Source of the DNA: Burkholderiales bacterium | GTDB taxonomy: Bacteria > Pseudomonadota > Gammaproteobacteria > Burkholderiales > Usitatibacteraceae | Assembly: GCA_025360815.1 (NCBI GenBank) | Contig: JANYBL010000018.1 | Coordinates: forward strand, 1 to 64,000 | Length of the DNA stretch: 64,000 nt | Direction of reading: 5' to 3' | In this document: in pieces, positions 17,748 to 27,206 of the stretch | Layout of the letters: each line of letters begins with the position of its first letter | Numbering within the stretch: the first letter of the stretch is position 1 | Position numbers and translations under genes: made by a program | The notes under the pieces: generated by a model | The model's input: the letters and a program-made list of their open reading frames with translations, nothing else | Database searches by the model: none | What the model was told of the DNA's origin: nothing

Positions 17748-18490
17748 ACCCCGCGTTGCTCCTACCAATAGGCATGAATAACTTGGCCGAAATTTGGGTT
17801 TATCTTTCCGCCACCCCGTTGTTTGGCCTTACGCTGACATTGATCGCCTATGTATTTGCCGATATGGTCTATCAGCGTAGCAATCGTCATCCGCTCGCCA
17901 ATCCGGTTTTGATCGCAGTAGCGACCATTATTGCGGTGTTGACGTTGACCAAAACCGATTACAAAACCTATTTCCAAGGTGCGCAGTTCGTGCACTTTTT
18001 GCTCGGCACTGCCACCGTTGCGCTGGCGATTCCGCTGGCACGTTTGTGGCCTGAATTACGCGCCCGTGTAATTCCGCTACTCATTGCGATGTTTGCGGGT
18101 AGCGCTACGTCTGTCTTACTGGCGGTCGGCATCGCTAGGCTACTGAACGCGCCGCCGCTGATTGTGGCATCGCTCATACCGAAGTCAGTAACTGCCCCGA
18201 TTGCGATGGGGATCGCCGAACAAATAGGCGGCTCGCCGACGCTGGCTGCAGTGTTTACGGTCACCACCGGGATCGTCGGCGCGTTGGTCGCCACGCCGCT
18301 GCTTGACTGGTTAGGCGTACGCGATTGGGCCGCACGCGGCTTCGCGGTGGGCGTAGCGGCGCATGGTATCGGCACGGCGCGCGCCTATTCGGTGCATCCG
18401 CGTGCAGGGGCTTATGCAAGCCTTGGCATGGGCTTGCACGCCCTGTTTGGTGCGATGGCGCTACCATGGGTGGCGAAATTAATTATTTAA
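17744..18490 (+). CDS. lrgB: LrgB/CidB-family membrane protein
   Basis: 248-aa multi-spanning partner of LrgA. Family motifs are visible: LIPKSVTAPIAMGIAEQIGG and GFAVGVAAHGIGTARA. Translationally coupled to lrgA through the ATGA overlap, although a second Met (17774) is possible. Ends with no clear terminator before the DUF2721 gene. Confidence 0.92.
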   Translation: MNPALLLPIGMNNLAEIWVYLSATPLFGLTLTLIAYVFADMVYQRSNRHPLANPVLIAVATIIAVLTLTKTDYKTYFQGAQFVHFLLGTATVALAIPLARLWPELRARVIPLLIAMFAGSATSVLLAVGIARLLNAPPLIVASLIPKSVTAPIAMGIAEQIGGSPTLAAVFTVTTGIVGALVATPLLDWLGVRDWAARGFAVGVAAHGIGTARAYSVHPRAGAYASLGMGLHALFGAMALPWVAKLII

Positions 18491-18606
18491 ACTATTTTCA
18501 AAGCATTTCCGCAATACTGTCGGCGCCTTTCTACAATGAAATTCGCAGCCTGCATTTCAGACGCCATCAGATGTTGTTTTTGTTCAACCAAAGAAAGTAA
18601 TCCCGC

Positions 18607-19065
18607 ATGACCTCACTCGGCGCCATCTCTCACAGTATCCAACTCGCCGTCGCACCTGTTTTTATGTTGACAGCAGTTGCCTCGTTGCTCGGCGCACTGG
18701 CTACGCGGCTGGCGCGGATTATTGACCGTGCCCGCACTTTGGAGGAAAAGCTAGAAGCAGAAGACATCAGGCACGAGCTTGAGATCCACGCGGAACTCAA
18801 ACGCCTGCGTGATCGCGGCCGGGTGGTCAACACCTCGATGATCTTGCTCACATTATCTGCTGTCTGCATTGGCGCTACGGTAATGGCGCTATTTTTAGTA
18901 GAAACGGTATCGCTACGAACAAATCTGATTGTGCCGTGGACGTTCCTTGGTGGCGTGATCTTTTTTGTGTTGGCGCTGCTGGTGTTTTTGGTAGAAACGC
19001 TGCTTGCTGGACGCGGATTGAATTTTGGCAGGCGCGGACGCTTTAAATCAACAAAACGCCCTTGA
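18607..19065 (+). CDS. DUF2721 membrane protein
   Basis: 152 aa with three hydrophobic segments (about 12-35, 78-100 and 110-135). AVAPVFMLTAVASLLGALATRLARIIDRAR at the N-terminus (quoted in part) is the conserved block of DUF2721. The charged region at 40-75 should be cytoplasmic and helical. Function of the family is not known. No operon partner. Confidence 0.82.
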   Translation: MTSLGAISHSIQLAVAPVFMLTAVASLLGALATRLARIIDRARTLEEKLEAEDIRHELEIHAELKRLRDRGRVVNTSMILLTLSAVCIGATVMALFLVETVSLRTNLIVPWTFLGGVIFFVLALLVFLVETLLAGRGLNFGRRGRFKSTKRP

Positions 19066-19169
19066 AGGCGCGGTCTAAGCCACGGCCATGCGCTTAAAAC
19101 ATCTCATCAGCGCGCGAGCTTTGGTCATTGGCTTTAATTATTTGCTTTAGCCATCTAGTACGACACTTT

Positions 19170-20054
19170 TTAAGCAAAAGCCGTCCCAGTCGGCAACATC
19201 TGCAACTGGGTTTTTCGTTCTGCCGCCCGCAACGTATTGCCTAGCAACATCGTAATGGTCATCGGACCAACCCCGCCGGGTACTGGCGTAATATGCGATG
19301 CGACCGCGCTCACTGACACAAAATCGACGTCGCCACACAATTTGCCGTCAGCCAACCGATTGATTCCCACATCAATTACCACTGCACCAGGTTTGACCAT
19401 ATCGGCCCTCACCATATTCGCACGACCAACAGCTGCCACCAAGATATCCGCGTCGCGGGTAAACTTGGCTAAATCTTGGGTTTTGGAGTGGCACACCGTG
19501 ACAGTTGCACCCGCTTTCAACATCAGCATCGCTTGCGGCTTGCCGACTATATTCGAGCGACCAACAATCACCACATGCTTGCCCTCAATCGGGATGTTTT
19601 CAAACGCCAGCATCTTCATCACCCCATATGGCGTGCAGGGCGGGAACGGGCTCTCATCAATCACCAGGGCGCCCATATTGGCGCAATGAAATCCGTCTAC
19701 ATCCTTGTCCGGATGGATCGCTTCAATCACCGCGCGGTCATCAATATGCGCCGGTAACGGGAGCTGTACGAGCACGCCATGAATCGCGGGCATGGCGTTT
19801 AATTTTTCAACCCACGCAATCAGCTCAGTTTGCGTTGTCTCGGCAGGCAACGCATGAATTTCTGAATGCATGCCAATCGATTCACAGGCTTTTCCTTTAT
19901 TGCGCACATAGACCTCGGAGGCCGGATCGGCGCCGACAATAATCACCGCCAAGCCGGGACGCGCATCGTATCGCGCCAAGCGCTCGACACGCTCCTTGTA
20001 TTCAGCGCGGAAGAATTCGGAAATTTTTTTACCATCAATAATTTTTGCACTCAT
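19170..20054 (-). CDS. folD: bifunctional methylenetetrahydrofolate dehydrogenase/cyclohydrolase FolD
   Basis: Interconverts 5,10-methylene-, 5,10-methenyl- and 10-formyl-tetrahydrofolate with NADP. 294 aa; [11 protein letters not shown] carries the conserved Tyr and the catalytic Lys, LVQLPLP and DKDVDGFH the folate site, GRSNIVGKP the dinucleotide site, and [11 protein letters not shown] the C-terminal signature. Start overlaps the upstream fau stop by four bases (ATGA), so the two one-carbon genes are translationally coupled. Confidence 0.96.
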   Translation of the reverse strand: MSAKIIDGKKISEFFRAEYKERVERLARYDARPGLAVIIVGADPASEVYVRNKGKACESIGMHSEIHALPAETTQTELIAWVEKLNAMPAIHGVLVQLPLPAHIDDRAVIEAIHPDKDVDGFHCANMGALVIDESPFPPCTPYGVMKMLAFENIPIEGKHVVIVGRSNIVGKPQAMLMLKAGATVTVCHSKTQDLAKFTRDADILVAAVGRANMVRADMVKPGAVVIDVGINRLADGKLCGDVDFVSVSAVASHITPVPGGVGPMTITMLLGNTLRAAERKTQLQMLPTGTAFA

Positions 20055-20701
20055 ATTTTAATCATTTCATCCACAATTTCAGTGTTAATAAGTTCGTTTT
20101 CCGTAACGATTAAGTTCACCCGATGATCACATTTGGTCATCGGAACAGCATCCACTATTTGCATCGAGAACGCCGCTGAAACCCGCATGCAGACTGGAGT
20201 TTTAAACGTTTTCTCGGGATCCATCCGGGCGAAAAGTTGATCGTAAAATCCGCCCCCATACCCCAATCGATTTCCCGTCCGATCAAACGCCAAACCGGGA
20301 ACGAGAATAAAATCAATTTCAGGTGGATCGCATTTAGATACATCCGAATGCGGCTCACGGATGCCCCAAACACCGACCGTCAAATCGCGCAAATCCGTTA
20401 CATCGTGCAAAACCAGCGCACGCGACGGTTTGTCCACGCGCGGTAGCACCAGCCGTTTACCGTCGCGCAACACTTGCTCAACAAAATTATCCGAACCAAA
20501 CTCTGTACCCATGCTCATATATGCCAGCACTGTTCTGGCCTCACGATAACTTGGCAACGCAACGAGTCGCGTTGTGATCTCGGCACTCAAGGCCTCCCGC
20601 TCGCAAATAGTAAGCGAATCACGGCGCATTTGTGCCAGCGTGCGCAAGGCGCGTTTTTGGACAAACATTGGGGTAGTCAAATCCATTGCGGTAGTGTTCA
20701 C
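20051..20701 (-). CDS. fau: 5-formyltetrahydrofolate cyclo-ligase
   Basis: ATP-dependent conversion of 5-formyl-THF to 5,10-methenyl-THF, returning the inhibitory storage form to the pool used by FolD. 216 aa from a GTG; the Mets at 20686 or 20668 are alternative starts and would fit the usual length of about 190-205 aa. Signature [21 protein letters not shown] is present from about residue 133 (21 residues; the core is [10 protein letters not shown]). Overlaps folD by four bases. Confidence 0.9.
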   Translation of the reverse strand: MNTTAMDLTTPMFVQKRALRTLAQMRRDSLTICEREALSAEITTRLVALPSYREARTVLAYMSMGTEFGSDNFVEQVLRDGKRLVLPRVDKPSRALVLHDVTDLRDLTVGVWGIREPHSDVSKCDPPEIDFILVPGLAFDRTGNRLGYGGGFYDQLFARMDPEKTFKTPVCMRVSAAFSMQIVDAVPMTKCDHRVNLIVTENELINTEIVDEMIKI

Positions 20702-20759
20702 CCCAACATTATCGCCGATCAGACGCCGTTTTTTTTAGCAGCACCTTCAGACGAATTTG

Positions 20760-21231
20760 TTACGATTTAAAACTGATCCGCGCATGCATGCCGTCGCGAA
20801 ATGGCCGGAGGCACTCCCGTCGCATCAGCAGAGTTTGGCTGAGGTGATGCGGCAAACCATTCGCCCCGTCCCCGCGAGTACTTCACGATTGCCTCGCACG
20901 TGAAGTGGGCCGTCAGGTTCGGGATCAATAGCAAGCACGCCATCCCGCACCAGCAACATATCGATGCTGCGCCTGCCGATACCAGTTGCGGGCTCGCCAC
21001 TAGCAGAAAACCAAACATCGTGAAGCGAACCATCGCAGAACGGCTTATTTTTGCTCGCGCCGCAACGGACGGACAGGCATTGGCGATCTCCGCCTGGCGC
21101 TCTACGTCTACAGCATCTGGCTTCAACCAAGCACCCTTTACGTTGGCCAGAAAAATATTTGGCGCGCCGGGCACCCAAAAGCGTGCATGAATGCAGCGTT
21201 TGGCCTCAATTTCAAGGTAATTGCGCTTGCC
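20760..21231 (-). pseudogene. decayed CDGSH iron-sulfur protein
   Basis: Remnant of an N-terminal Fer4_19-like plus two-CDGSH protein. In one frame it reads KRCIHARFW then APNIFLANVKGAWLKPDAVD to NACPS, with a Cys of the first motif changed to Trp. It then jumps frame, through an apparent deletion, to RCGASKNKPFCDGSLHD (first CDGSH, one ligand Cys lost), continues GPLHVRGNREVLAGTGR and SAKLC, and meets a TGA where the family has an Arg codon. Beyond it, after another shift, PFRDGMH replaces PFCDGSH. The order and wording of the pieces match intact family members; several independent lesions make it non-functional. Confidence 0.78.
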
Positions 21232-21362
21232 CCAACGAGGCCTCTGTCGCGCGCATCGCCAAGCAATTGATGCTCAGCGGCGCAAAGCGCGTACGGCCAT
21301 TCGAAGGCGGGATTGATGCGTGGATGCTGGCGGGCTTTGCGGTGGATCTTGAGCAACAATGA
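21222..21362 (+). pseudogene. C-terminal fragment of a rhodanese domain
   Basis: CACPNEASVARIAKQLMLSG and then RPFEGGIDAWMLAGFAVD up to a stop, the second half of a rhodanese domain including the likely catalytic Cys loop. Everything upstream in the frame is unrelated, so the N-terminal half is gone. The wording resembles the rhodanese end of DedA-rhodanese fusions. It abuts the 5' end of the decayed CDGSH gene on the opposite strand. Confidence 0.65.
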
Positions 21363-21382
21363 AAAAATCAGGCTGGAATCAT

Positions 21383-21904
21383 CTAAATTGTCGCGAGCCG
21401 CTCCGCCAACTGATGCCAAATCTGCACATCGAAGAACCGCGTCGCAAGCCCGGATGGCGAAGTTAAAACGAACAGCTCACTTTGTCCGAGGGTCTCGTTT
21501 TGTAAACCGTACCCAACGCTATGCTCCAGCCAAATTTGCGCTGCATTTTTACTAGTGAAGGCGATCAATTTCGGCTGAAAATACAACATCTTTTGTTCGA
21601 ACGAGTCACGATCAAATGCGTCATCGGGCAGTTGCGCGTCCGTGCCGGAATGCACCTTGCATAAATCGGTTAAACCGATTTTAAGATTTAGGAGTTCAGG
21701 GTAGTCCTGTGGCGCGAAACGATGCGGAGTGATTCCGACGGTGCGCAGCGTGGGCCAGAACCGATTACCGGCCTTGGCATAATATGCCCTGGCCCTAGCC
21801 GATGCAGTAGACGGGGCGGTGCCGCAAAATATAAGCTTAAGATCGGGCGCTAACAGGTCTGGAACTAGGTAAGTTGAGCCGATCAAGTCTGGAGCGTGTG
21901 GCAA
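21383..21904 (-). CDS. mug: Mug-type G:T/U mismatch-specific DNA glycosylase
   Basis: 173-aa member of the uracil-DNA glycosylase superfamily, Mug branch, which removes uracil or ethenocytosine from mispairs in base-excision repair. FCGTAPSTASARARAYYAKA is the active-site strand-loop, followed by NRFWPTL and IGLTDLCK, and TSPSGLATRF is the intercalation-loop region. The tracked start is TTG; no ATG is available upstream, so the exact start is uncertain. Confidence 0.82.
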   Translation of the reverse strand: MPHAPDLIGSTYLVPDLLAPDLKLIFCGTAPSTASARARAYYAKAGNRFWPTLRTVGITPHRFAPQDYPELLNLKIGLTDLCKVHSGTDAQLPDDAFDRDSFEQKMLYFQPKLIAFTSKNAAQIWLEHSVGYGLQNETLGQSELFVLTSPSGLATRFFDVQIWHQLAERLATI

Positions 21905-22030
21905 ATTGTTATTCCAAGTCTGGCGCTGTCATCAACATTGACAATCGCACCAATATAGATTGCCCCAGACCCCAGTATTTTCGAGGTGACTGGCAGTGTT
22001 GCCGGGGCTAATATGCTGCCTATTCTCTGC

Positions 22031-23977
22031 CTAATTTTCAACCTGCTGCTTGACCTGGTCCAACGCCGACAAATCCTCAATCGTCGTTAAATCGCCTGGA
22101 TCGCGGCCTTCGCAAATCGCCTGGATCGAGCGTCGCAACAGCTTGCCTGAACGCGTCTTAGGCAGCACGGTGACGAAATAAACACGGGCCGGTCGCCCGA
22201 TCGCGCCGAGTTCATGGTCGACTGTTGCCATGACTTCTTTTTCATGTATTGCTGCTAGTTCGGGGGTGGCGGTCTTAGCCGCATTTTTCACGACTGCAAA
22301 CGCGATCGGCACTTGACCCTTGAGCGCATCGGCGACGCCAACGACGGCGACTTCGGCGATATTGTGATGCGCCTGAATAGCTTCTTCGATCTCTCGTGTG
22401 CCTAGCCTGTGACCCGCGACATTGATCACATCATCGGTGCGACCCATGATGAAATAATAGCCGTCCTGATCGCATGTTGCCCAATCAAAAGTGGTGTAAA
22501 CCTGTTCGTCTTTGAAACTAGAAAAATACGTTTTGACGAAGCGAGCGTCGTCGCCCCAGATGGTGCTCATGCAGCCCGGTGGTAGCGGCGGTTGAATGCA
22601 CAACACGCCCTTCTCGTTTGGCGCTACGGGTAGGCCAGTCTCTTCATGCTTCAATTTTATGCGATAGCCATAACTCGCAAAACTAGGCGAGCCACATTTG
22701 CGTGGGGTGTCTTCGATGCCCGGTTCGGCAGATAAAATCGGCCAACCGCTTTCGGTTTGCCAATAGTTGTCGATAACTTTGACGTTGATGCCCTTTTCGA
22801 TCCAATCACTGGTCGGCTGGTCGAGCGGCTCACCAGCTAAGAATAGGTAGCGCAGGCTTGATGTATCGTATTTCGTGAGAAATGCCGGATCTTGCTTTTT
22901 CAGTACCCGCACTGCTGTCGGGGAGGAAAACATCACCGAGACTTTATATTCTTCAACGATTTTCCACCAAATGCCCGCGTCGGGCCGCACTGGCAAACCG
23001 TCGTACATGATGGTCGTGCAGCCATTAATGAGCGGGCCGTAAATGATGTATGAATGGCCGACCACCCAGCCAATGTCGGAAGTGCAGAAAAACGTCTCGG
23101 CGAACTGGGGAGACGAGCCCGACCTCATATCAAAAATATGCGGCATCGATGCTGCTAAGGCAACCGCATAGCCGCCCGTATCGCGTTGCACGCCTTTGGG
23201 TTTACCGGTCGTGCCGCTGGTATACAAAATATAGCTCGGGTGGCTAGATTCAACCCACTCACACGGCACGATTTCAGTACTATCTTTTCCACTGTCTTTG
23301 CCACTATGCCGATGGCAAAGCGCCATGTAATCCATGTCCCGGCCGGGAATATATTGAATATTTTTATCCAAGCCGCGATTGACAACCACCACATGTTTGG
23401 GGGGATGCCCGGCAAACTGAATCGCCTCGTCTGTCAACGGCTTCAAGGGAATAATCTTACCCATGCGCGAACCAGCGTCCGCCGTAATCATCACTTTTGG
23501 CTTGGCGTCATCGATGCGTGCGGCCAACGATGCCGCCGCGAAGCCCCCGAATACCACAGAATGAATCGCGCCGATTCTAACCGTCGCTAACATCGCAAAT
23601 ACCGCCTCGGGGATCATCGGCATGTAGATCAACACACGATCCCCTTTGCCGACGCCAAGCGATTTTAAAATCGCGGCGAAACGATTTACTTCATCGAATA
23701 ATTGCCGATAAGTGAACGTACGCTGCGCCTCGACCTCAGATGAAATCCATACCAACGCATTTTGATCTGCGCGAGTGGCAAGGTGGCGGTCAATCGCGTT
23801 GTAGCAAAGATTTGTCTCGCCGCCAACAAACCATTTGGCGAACGGTGGATTGGAAAAATCACAAACCCTGGTGAACGGTTTCACCCAGTCAATCCGCGCG
23901 GCTTCGCGCGTCCAAAACACGTCAGGCTCGCTGACGGACTGCTTGTAAAACTGTTGGTATGAGCGGGGTTGCGACAT
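22031..23977 (-). CDS. prpE: propionate-CoA ligase PrpE
   Basis: Activates propionate with ATP and CoA through propionyl-AMP, supplying the methylcitrate cycle. ACS-type enzyme with [20 protein letters not shown] (ATP loop), [11 protein letters not shown], and the C-terminal [10 protein letters not shown] whose Lys is the acetylation-controlled catalytic residue of the family. The 648-aa version from the ATG at 23977 ([11 protein letters not shown]) fits the family; the ATG at 24001 is eight codons earlier. Last gene of a run on the minus strand, 14-38 bases after a response-regulator gene, about 20 kb from prpBCD. Confidence 0.92.
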   Translation of the reverse strand: MSQPRSYQQFYKQSVSEPDVFWTREAARIDWVKPFTRVCDFSNPPFAKWFVGGETNLCYNAIDRHLATRADQNALVWISSEVEAQRTFTYRQLFDEVNRFAAILKSLGVGKGDRVLIYMPMIPEAVFAMLATVRIGAIHSVVFGGFAAASLAARIDDAKPKVMITADAGSRMGKIIPLKPLTDEAIQFAGHPPKHVVVVNRGLDKNIQYIPGRDMDYMALCHRHSGKDSGKDSTEIVPCEWVESSHPSYILYTSGTTGKPKGVQRDTGGYAVALAASMPHIFDMRSGSSPQFAETFFCTSDIGWVVGHSYIIYGPLINGCTTIMYDGLPVRPDAGIWWKIVEEYKVSVMFSSPTAVRVLKKQDPAFLTKYDTSSLRYLFLAGEPLDQPTSDWIEKGINVKVIDNYWQTESGWPILSAEPGIEDTPRKCGSPSFASYGYRIKLKHEETGLPVAPNEKGVLCIQPPLPPGCMSTIWGDDARFVKTYFSSFKDEQVYTTFDWATCDQDGYYFIMGRTDDVINVAGHRLGTREIEEAIQAHHNIAEVAVVGVADALKGQVPIAFAVVKNAAKTATPELAAIHEKEVMATVDHELGAIGRPARVYFVTVLPKTRSGKLLRRSIQAICEGRDPGDLTTIEDLSALDQVKQQVEN

Positions 23978-24014
23978 AAGCTTTTCGGACGATGCCGCCA
24001 TAGATTAAATCGTT

Positions 24015-24587
24015 TTAAAACAACACCTGCTGAATCGCGCCCAACAACGCCGACGACTTTGCAGGCTTGGTAAGATAACCATTTGCGCCCAGCTTCAAGC
24101 CTTTCAAAATATCATCCAAGGCACCCAAGCTCGTCAACATCAGCACCGGTAAATCTGCCAATTTTGGCTGGTTACGGATGCGGTTGAGAATATCAAAACC
24201 GTTGGCATCGGGCATCAGAACATCAAGAATCACGAGATCTGGCGTTGCCTTCATGCCTGCCAAAATCTGCGTCCGGTTCGCCGCATGCACTACGCGGAAA
24301 TCATTCGCACTTAAAATGCGCGTTAAGAGTACCGCAGTGACTTCGTCGTCCTCCACCACTAACACCAGCGGCGGTGCTGACATCGGCGGACGCTTCGGCG
24401 CGGCTTCATTGATGCGCACAAAATAGCCGTTGCTGGTTAACTTAGATTCGCCAATCTCCGCCTCACCCGTTAGCGCAATTTGCTGCTGCGGTGTGGGGAT
24501 AGGCTCGGGAACTTCAATTTTCGGGTCAAGGATTTTCGTGAAATCCAAGTCAAACGGATCGTCAACGTCGTTTTGTAGGGAAGCCAT
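24015..24587 (-). CDS. single-domain response regulator with N-terminal extension
   Basis: 190 aa from the ATG at 24587. The C-terminal 120 residues form a receiver domain: VLVVEDDEVTAVLL holds the acidic pocket, LVILDVLMPDANG the phospho-acceptor Asp, LMLTS the switch Thr and GYLTKPAK the conserved Lys. The first 70 residues are acidic and Pro-rich with no domain I recognise, and there is no output domain. Located directly upstream of prpE. No histidine kinase is nearby, so its partner is unknown. Confidence 0.85.
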   Translation of the reverse strand: MASLQNDVDDPFDLDFTKILDPKIEVPEPIPTPQQQIALTGEAEIGESKLTSNGYFVRINEAAPKRPPMSAPPLVLVVEDDEVTAVLLTRILSANDFRVVHAANRTQILAGMKATPDLVILDVLMPDANGFDILNRIRNQPKLADLPVLMLTSLGALDDILKGLKLGANGYLTKPAKSSALLGAIQQVLF

Positions 24588-24779
24588 ATTTCTGGTGTTC
24601 TGTCGATAAAAAAATGTGTTTGGCAAAAAATCGCCTCGCGAACAACTATTTCGCGAGCACCTAGTTTACACCAGTGAAATTATCCATACTGGTTCTGAGA
24701 TCATTAATCAGGTTTCATTTTGTAACTTTTTGAAAAACACCACCTGAACATATTCCGCGTCAGCTTTCCAAGCGCCTCG

Positions 24780-25784
24780 CTACCTGTTGACATCCACCAC
24801 TAACCGCCCGCGAATATTGCCTGCGAGCACATCAACTGACTTGGAAATGGACTCGGTGAGCGAAATGATAGTGGTAATCGTATCAAGTTTGGTGCGATCC
24901 AAATCTGTTGCGAGCCGCGCCCACGCTTCTTCGCGCACGGCCAGCGGCTGATAGACGCTATCAACCCCTGCCAGCACTACACCACGCAAAATGAAGGGCA
25001 TGACAGTCGCCGGAAAATCAGCGCCTTGCGCCAAGCCACAAGCCGCGACTACGCCGCGATATTTGGTCTGCGCGCAGGCATTCACCAATGTGTGCGAACC
25101 CACCGAGTCAACCACACCCGCCCACCGTTCTTTTTGCAGCGGCTTGCCCACTTGGGAAAGCGCAGCACGGTCGATCACCTCTTTTGCGCCGAGCGATTTT
25201 AAGTATGCTGCCTCGTGTACTTTGCCGGTCGATGCCACCACCTCATAACCCCAAGACGACAAAATTGATATCGCCACGCTGCCAACGCCGCCGGATGCGC
25301 CGGTAACTAAAATTTCACCCTGCCCTCGTTTGACGCCATGGTTCTCTAATGCCAAACAACACAGCATCGCCGTATAGCCGGCCGTGCCAATTGCCATCGC
25401 CTGCTTGGTGGTGAAACTATCTGGCAATTTGACCAGCCAATCGCCCTTCAGCTTCGCCCGTTGCGCCAAACAACCCCAATGGCTTTCGCCGACACCAAAT
25501 CCGTTCATAATGACTTTATCGCCCACTTTCCATTTCGGGTGATTGCTACTTTCAACCACGCCCGCCCCATCAATCCCGGCGACCAGCGGCCATTTTCGGA
25601 CGATCGGTGATTTATTGGTAATTGCCAACGCATCTTTGTAATTGATGGTGGAATAATCAATACGGACAATGACATCGCCCTCTTCGGGCTGCTGAGTGTC
25701 CTCAATGTCGATGACGTTGCTCGTGAAACTATTGCCCGTATCCGTCCCAATTTTGCTTAGTAGTAGCGCTTTAAATGTAGTCAT
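24780..25784 (-). CDS. acuI: acrylyl-CoA reductase AcuI/YhdH-type
   Basis: NADPH-dependent MDR-superfamily oxidoreductase; AcuI reduces acryloyl-CoA to propionyl-CoA. 334 aa with YSTINYKDALAIT, PLVAGIDGAGVV and the Rossmann GASGGVGSVAISIL, lacking the zinc ligands of alcohol dehydrogenases, as the subgroup does. ATG preceded by TTGGAGA. Starts 28 bases downstream of zapE. Closeness to prpE fits a propionyl-CoA supply role. Confidence 0.88.
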   Translation of the reverse strand: MTTFKALLLSKIGTDTGNSFTSNVIDIEDTQQPEEGDVIVRIDYSTINYKDALAITNKSPIVRKWPLVAGIDGAGVVESSNHPKWKVGDKVIMNGFGVGESHWGCLAQRAKLKGDWLVKLPDSFTTKQAMAIGTAGYTAMLCCLALENHGVKRGQGEILVTGASGGVGSVAISILSSWGYEVVASTGKVHEAAYLKSLGAKEVIDRAALSQVGKPLQKERWAGVVDSVGSHTLVNACAQTKYRGVVAACGLAQGADFPATVMPFILRGVVLAGVDSVYQPLAVREEAWARLATDLDRTKLDTITTIISLTESISKSVDVLAGNIRGRLVVDVNR

Positions 25785-25811
25785 GATGTCTCCAAACGTT
25801 TAAGTCGCGGA

Positions 25812-27071
25812 CTACCGAGACTGCAACACGGCCGGGTTTGCTGCCGAAGCATGTTTGCGTGAAAAATATTCGCGCGATTGCATTTCGCGCAGCCTTGACG
25901 CGGTGCGGCCGAATTCTGCCGAAACCGCCAAACCCGCCATGCTTGTAGCATCGCCGCCCGATTTATTGGCCGCCGCTTTGCTTTTATTTGCCACCCGATC
26001 ATCAATCACCAGAAATTCCGGCTCGGCTTCTGCGCTACAAATCAGTTTCACACGCTGATCGTAAAACACGTCGACCATCCACGTAAACCGACGCACCACG
26101 TCAGCGCGATTTTTAGCGTGGAGTTGTGGAATATTTGAAACCAACACCGTGTGATACAGCCCGGCGATCGTCAAGTAGTCAATCTGCGAATGCGGCTTCA
26201 CGCACAGTTCGTCAAAGTCGAACCACACCACACCCTTGGCGCGGCGTCGGAATCCAATGTCATGGCCGTTAATCACCATGGTGCCATTTGCAATGTAGCT
26301 CGCCCGCGACATGGCCTCGAAAGCCCGCGCCATTGCTTGCTCTCCAGCCGATGAAAGCGGTGTGTGATATATCGGAATCGATTCCAAAATGCGCCGCCGA
26401 TGATCGCGGCTGCCGCCGATTTCGACGACTTCCAGCTCGCGTTTTAGAATTTCAATCGCCGGCAAAAAACGCGCGCGCTGCAACCCATTCGGGTACAAAT
26501 CATCGGGCGGATAGTTGGATGTCAACACCAGCACTACGCCTTTGTCGGTCAACAATTCGAGCAAGCGACCAAGAATCATCGCATCCGCAATATCGCTGAC
26601 ATGGAATTCATCAAAGCACAGCAGCCGTAATTGTCGCGCGATTTTATCTGAGATCGCGTCGAGCGGATCTTCCTCGCCCGCATGCGAATTCAGCTCGGCA
26701 TGCAGCTCGCGCATAAAGGCATGGAAATGCACCCGGCGTTTGCGTTTAAGGGTGCAGACGTTATAAAACGCATCCATCATCAGCGATTTCCCGCGTCCGA
26801 CCGAGCCCCAAATATACAACCCACGCGGTGGCTTTTTACCGCCGCCAAAATTCGTCACCAGCCGATTGACCGGCCCTTGGCGATACTGCCTGTACTTTTC
26901 CAAATCGCCGTGCAAGCGTTCGAGATGCTGCAGCACCGCCAGCTGCGCCGGATCCGATTCGAAGTCCGATGCCTGCGAGAATTTCCAATACCATTCGAGC
27001 GGGTTCGATGCTTCGATCAGTTCAGCATCGTTTGTTTCGCCAGAAATATTGGGAAGGGGTTTGGTAAGCAT
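25812..27071 (-). CDS. zapE: cell division ATPase ZapE (AFG1 family)
   Basis: AAA-type ATPase of 419 aa. Walker A GSVGRGKSLMMDAFY near 88, Walker B LLCFDEFHVSDI near 150, and the AFG1 phrases GLYIWG and FTSNYPPDDLYPNGLQR (as LTSNYPPDDLYPNGLQR). In E. coli ZapE associates with FtsZ rings. Its C-terminus is extended by a low-complexity Ala/Lys/Ser stretch. Located at the end of the lpdA block as in many betaproteobacteria. Confidence 0.93.
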   Translation of the reverse strand: MLTKPLPNISGETNDAELIEASNPLEWYWKFSQASDFESDPAQLAVLQHLERLHGDLEKYRQYRQGPVNRLVTNFGGGKKPPRGLYIWGSVGRGKSLMMDAFYNVCTLKRKRRVHFHAFMRELHAELNSHAGEEDPLDAISDKIARQLRLLCFDEFHVSDIADAMILGRLLELLTDKGVVLVLTSNYPPDDLYPNGLQRARFLPAIEILKRELEVVEIGGSRDHRRRILESIPIYHTPLSSAGEQAMARAFEAMSRASYIANGTMVINGHDIGFRRRAKGVVWFDFDELCVKPHSQIDYLTIAGLYHTVLVSNIPQLHAKNRADVVRRFTWMVDVFYDQRVKLICSAEAEPEFLVIDDRVANKSKAAANKSGGDATSMAGLAVSAEFGRTASRLREMQSREYFSRKHASAANPAVLQSR

Positions 27072-27092
27072 ATCGGCTGATTTAAAACAATG

Positions 27093-27156
27093 AAAGTCTA
27101 GTGTTGGCGAGACTTTTGGCGCTATTTTGGCTCGAGAGTCCCGTGGATGCTAGGGT
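27093..27156 (+). repeat. CTAG-bounded dispersed repeat, copy 4
   Basis: AAAGTCTAGTGTTGGCGAGA to GATGCTAGGGTT, CTAG starts 52 bp apart. It fills much of the zapE-lpdA spacer. Its start is shared with the odhB linker copy (AAAGTCTAG(T/C)GTTGGCG) and its end with the ALDH copy (CTAGGGTT). Confidence 0.6.
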
Positions 27157-27206
27157 TCTCTATTGTTGACCTCACCTACTTGCACCTTTTGGCGACTACT
27201 AAGCCA

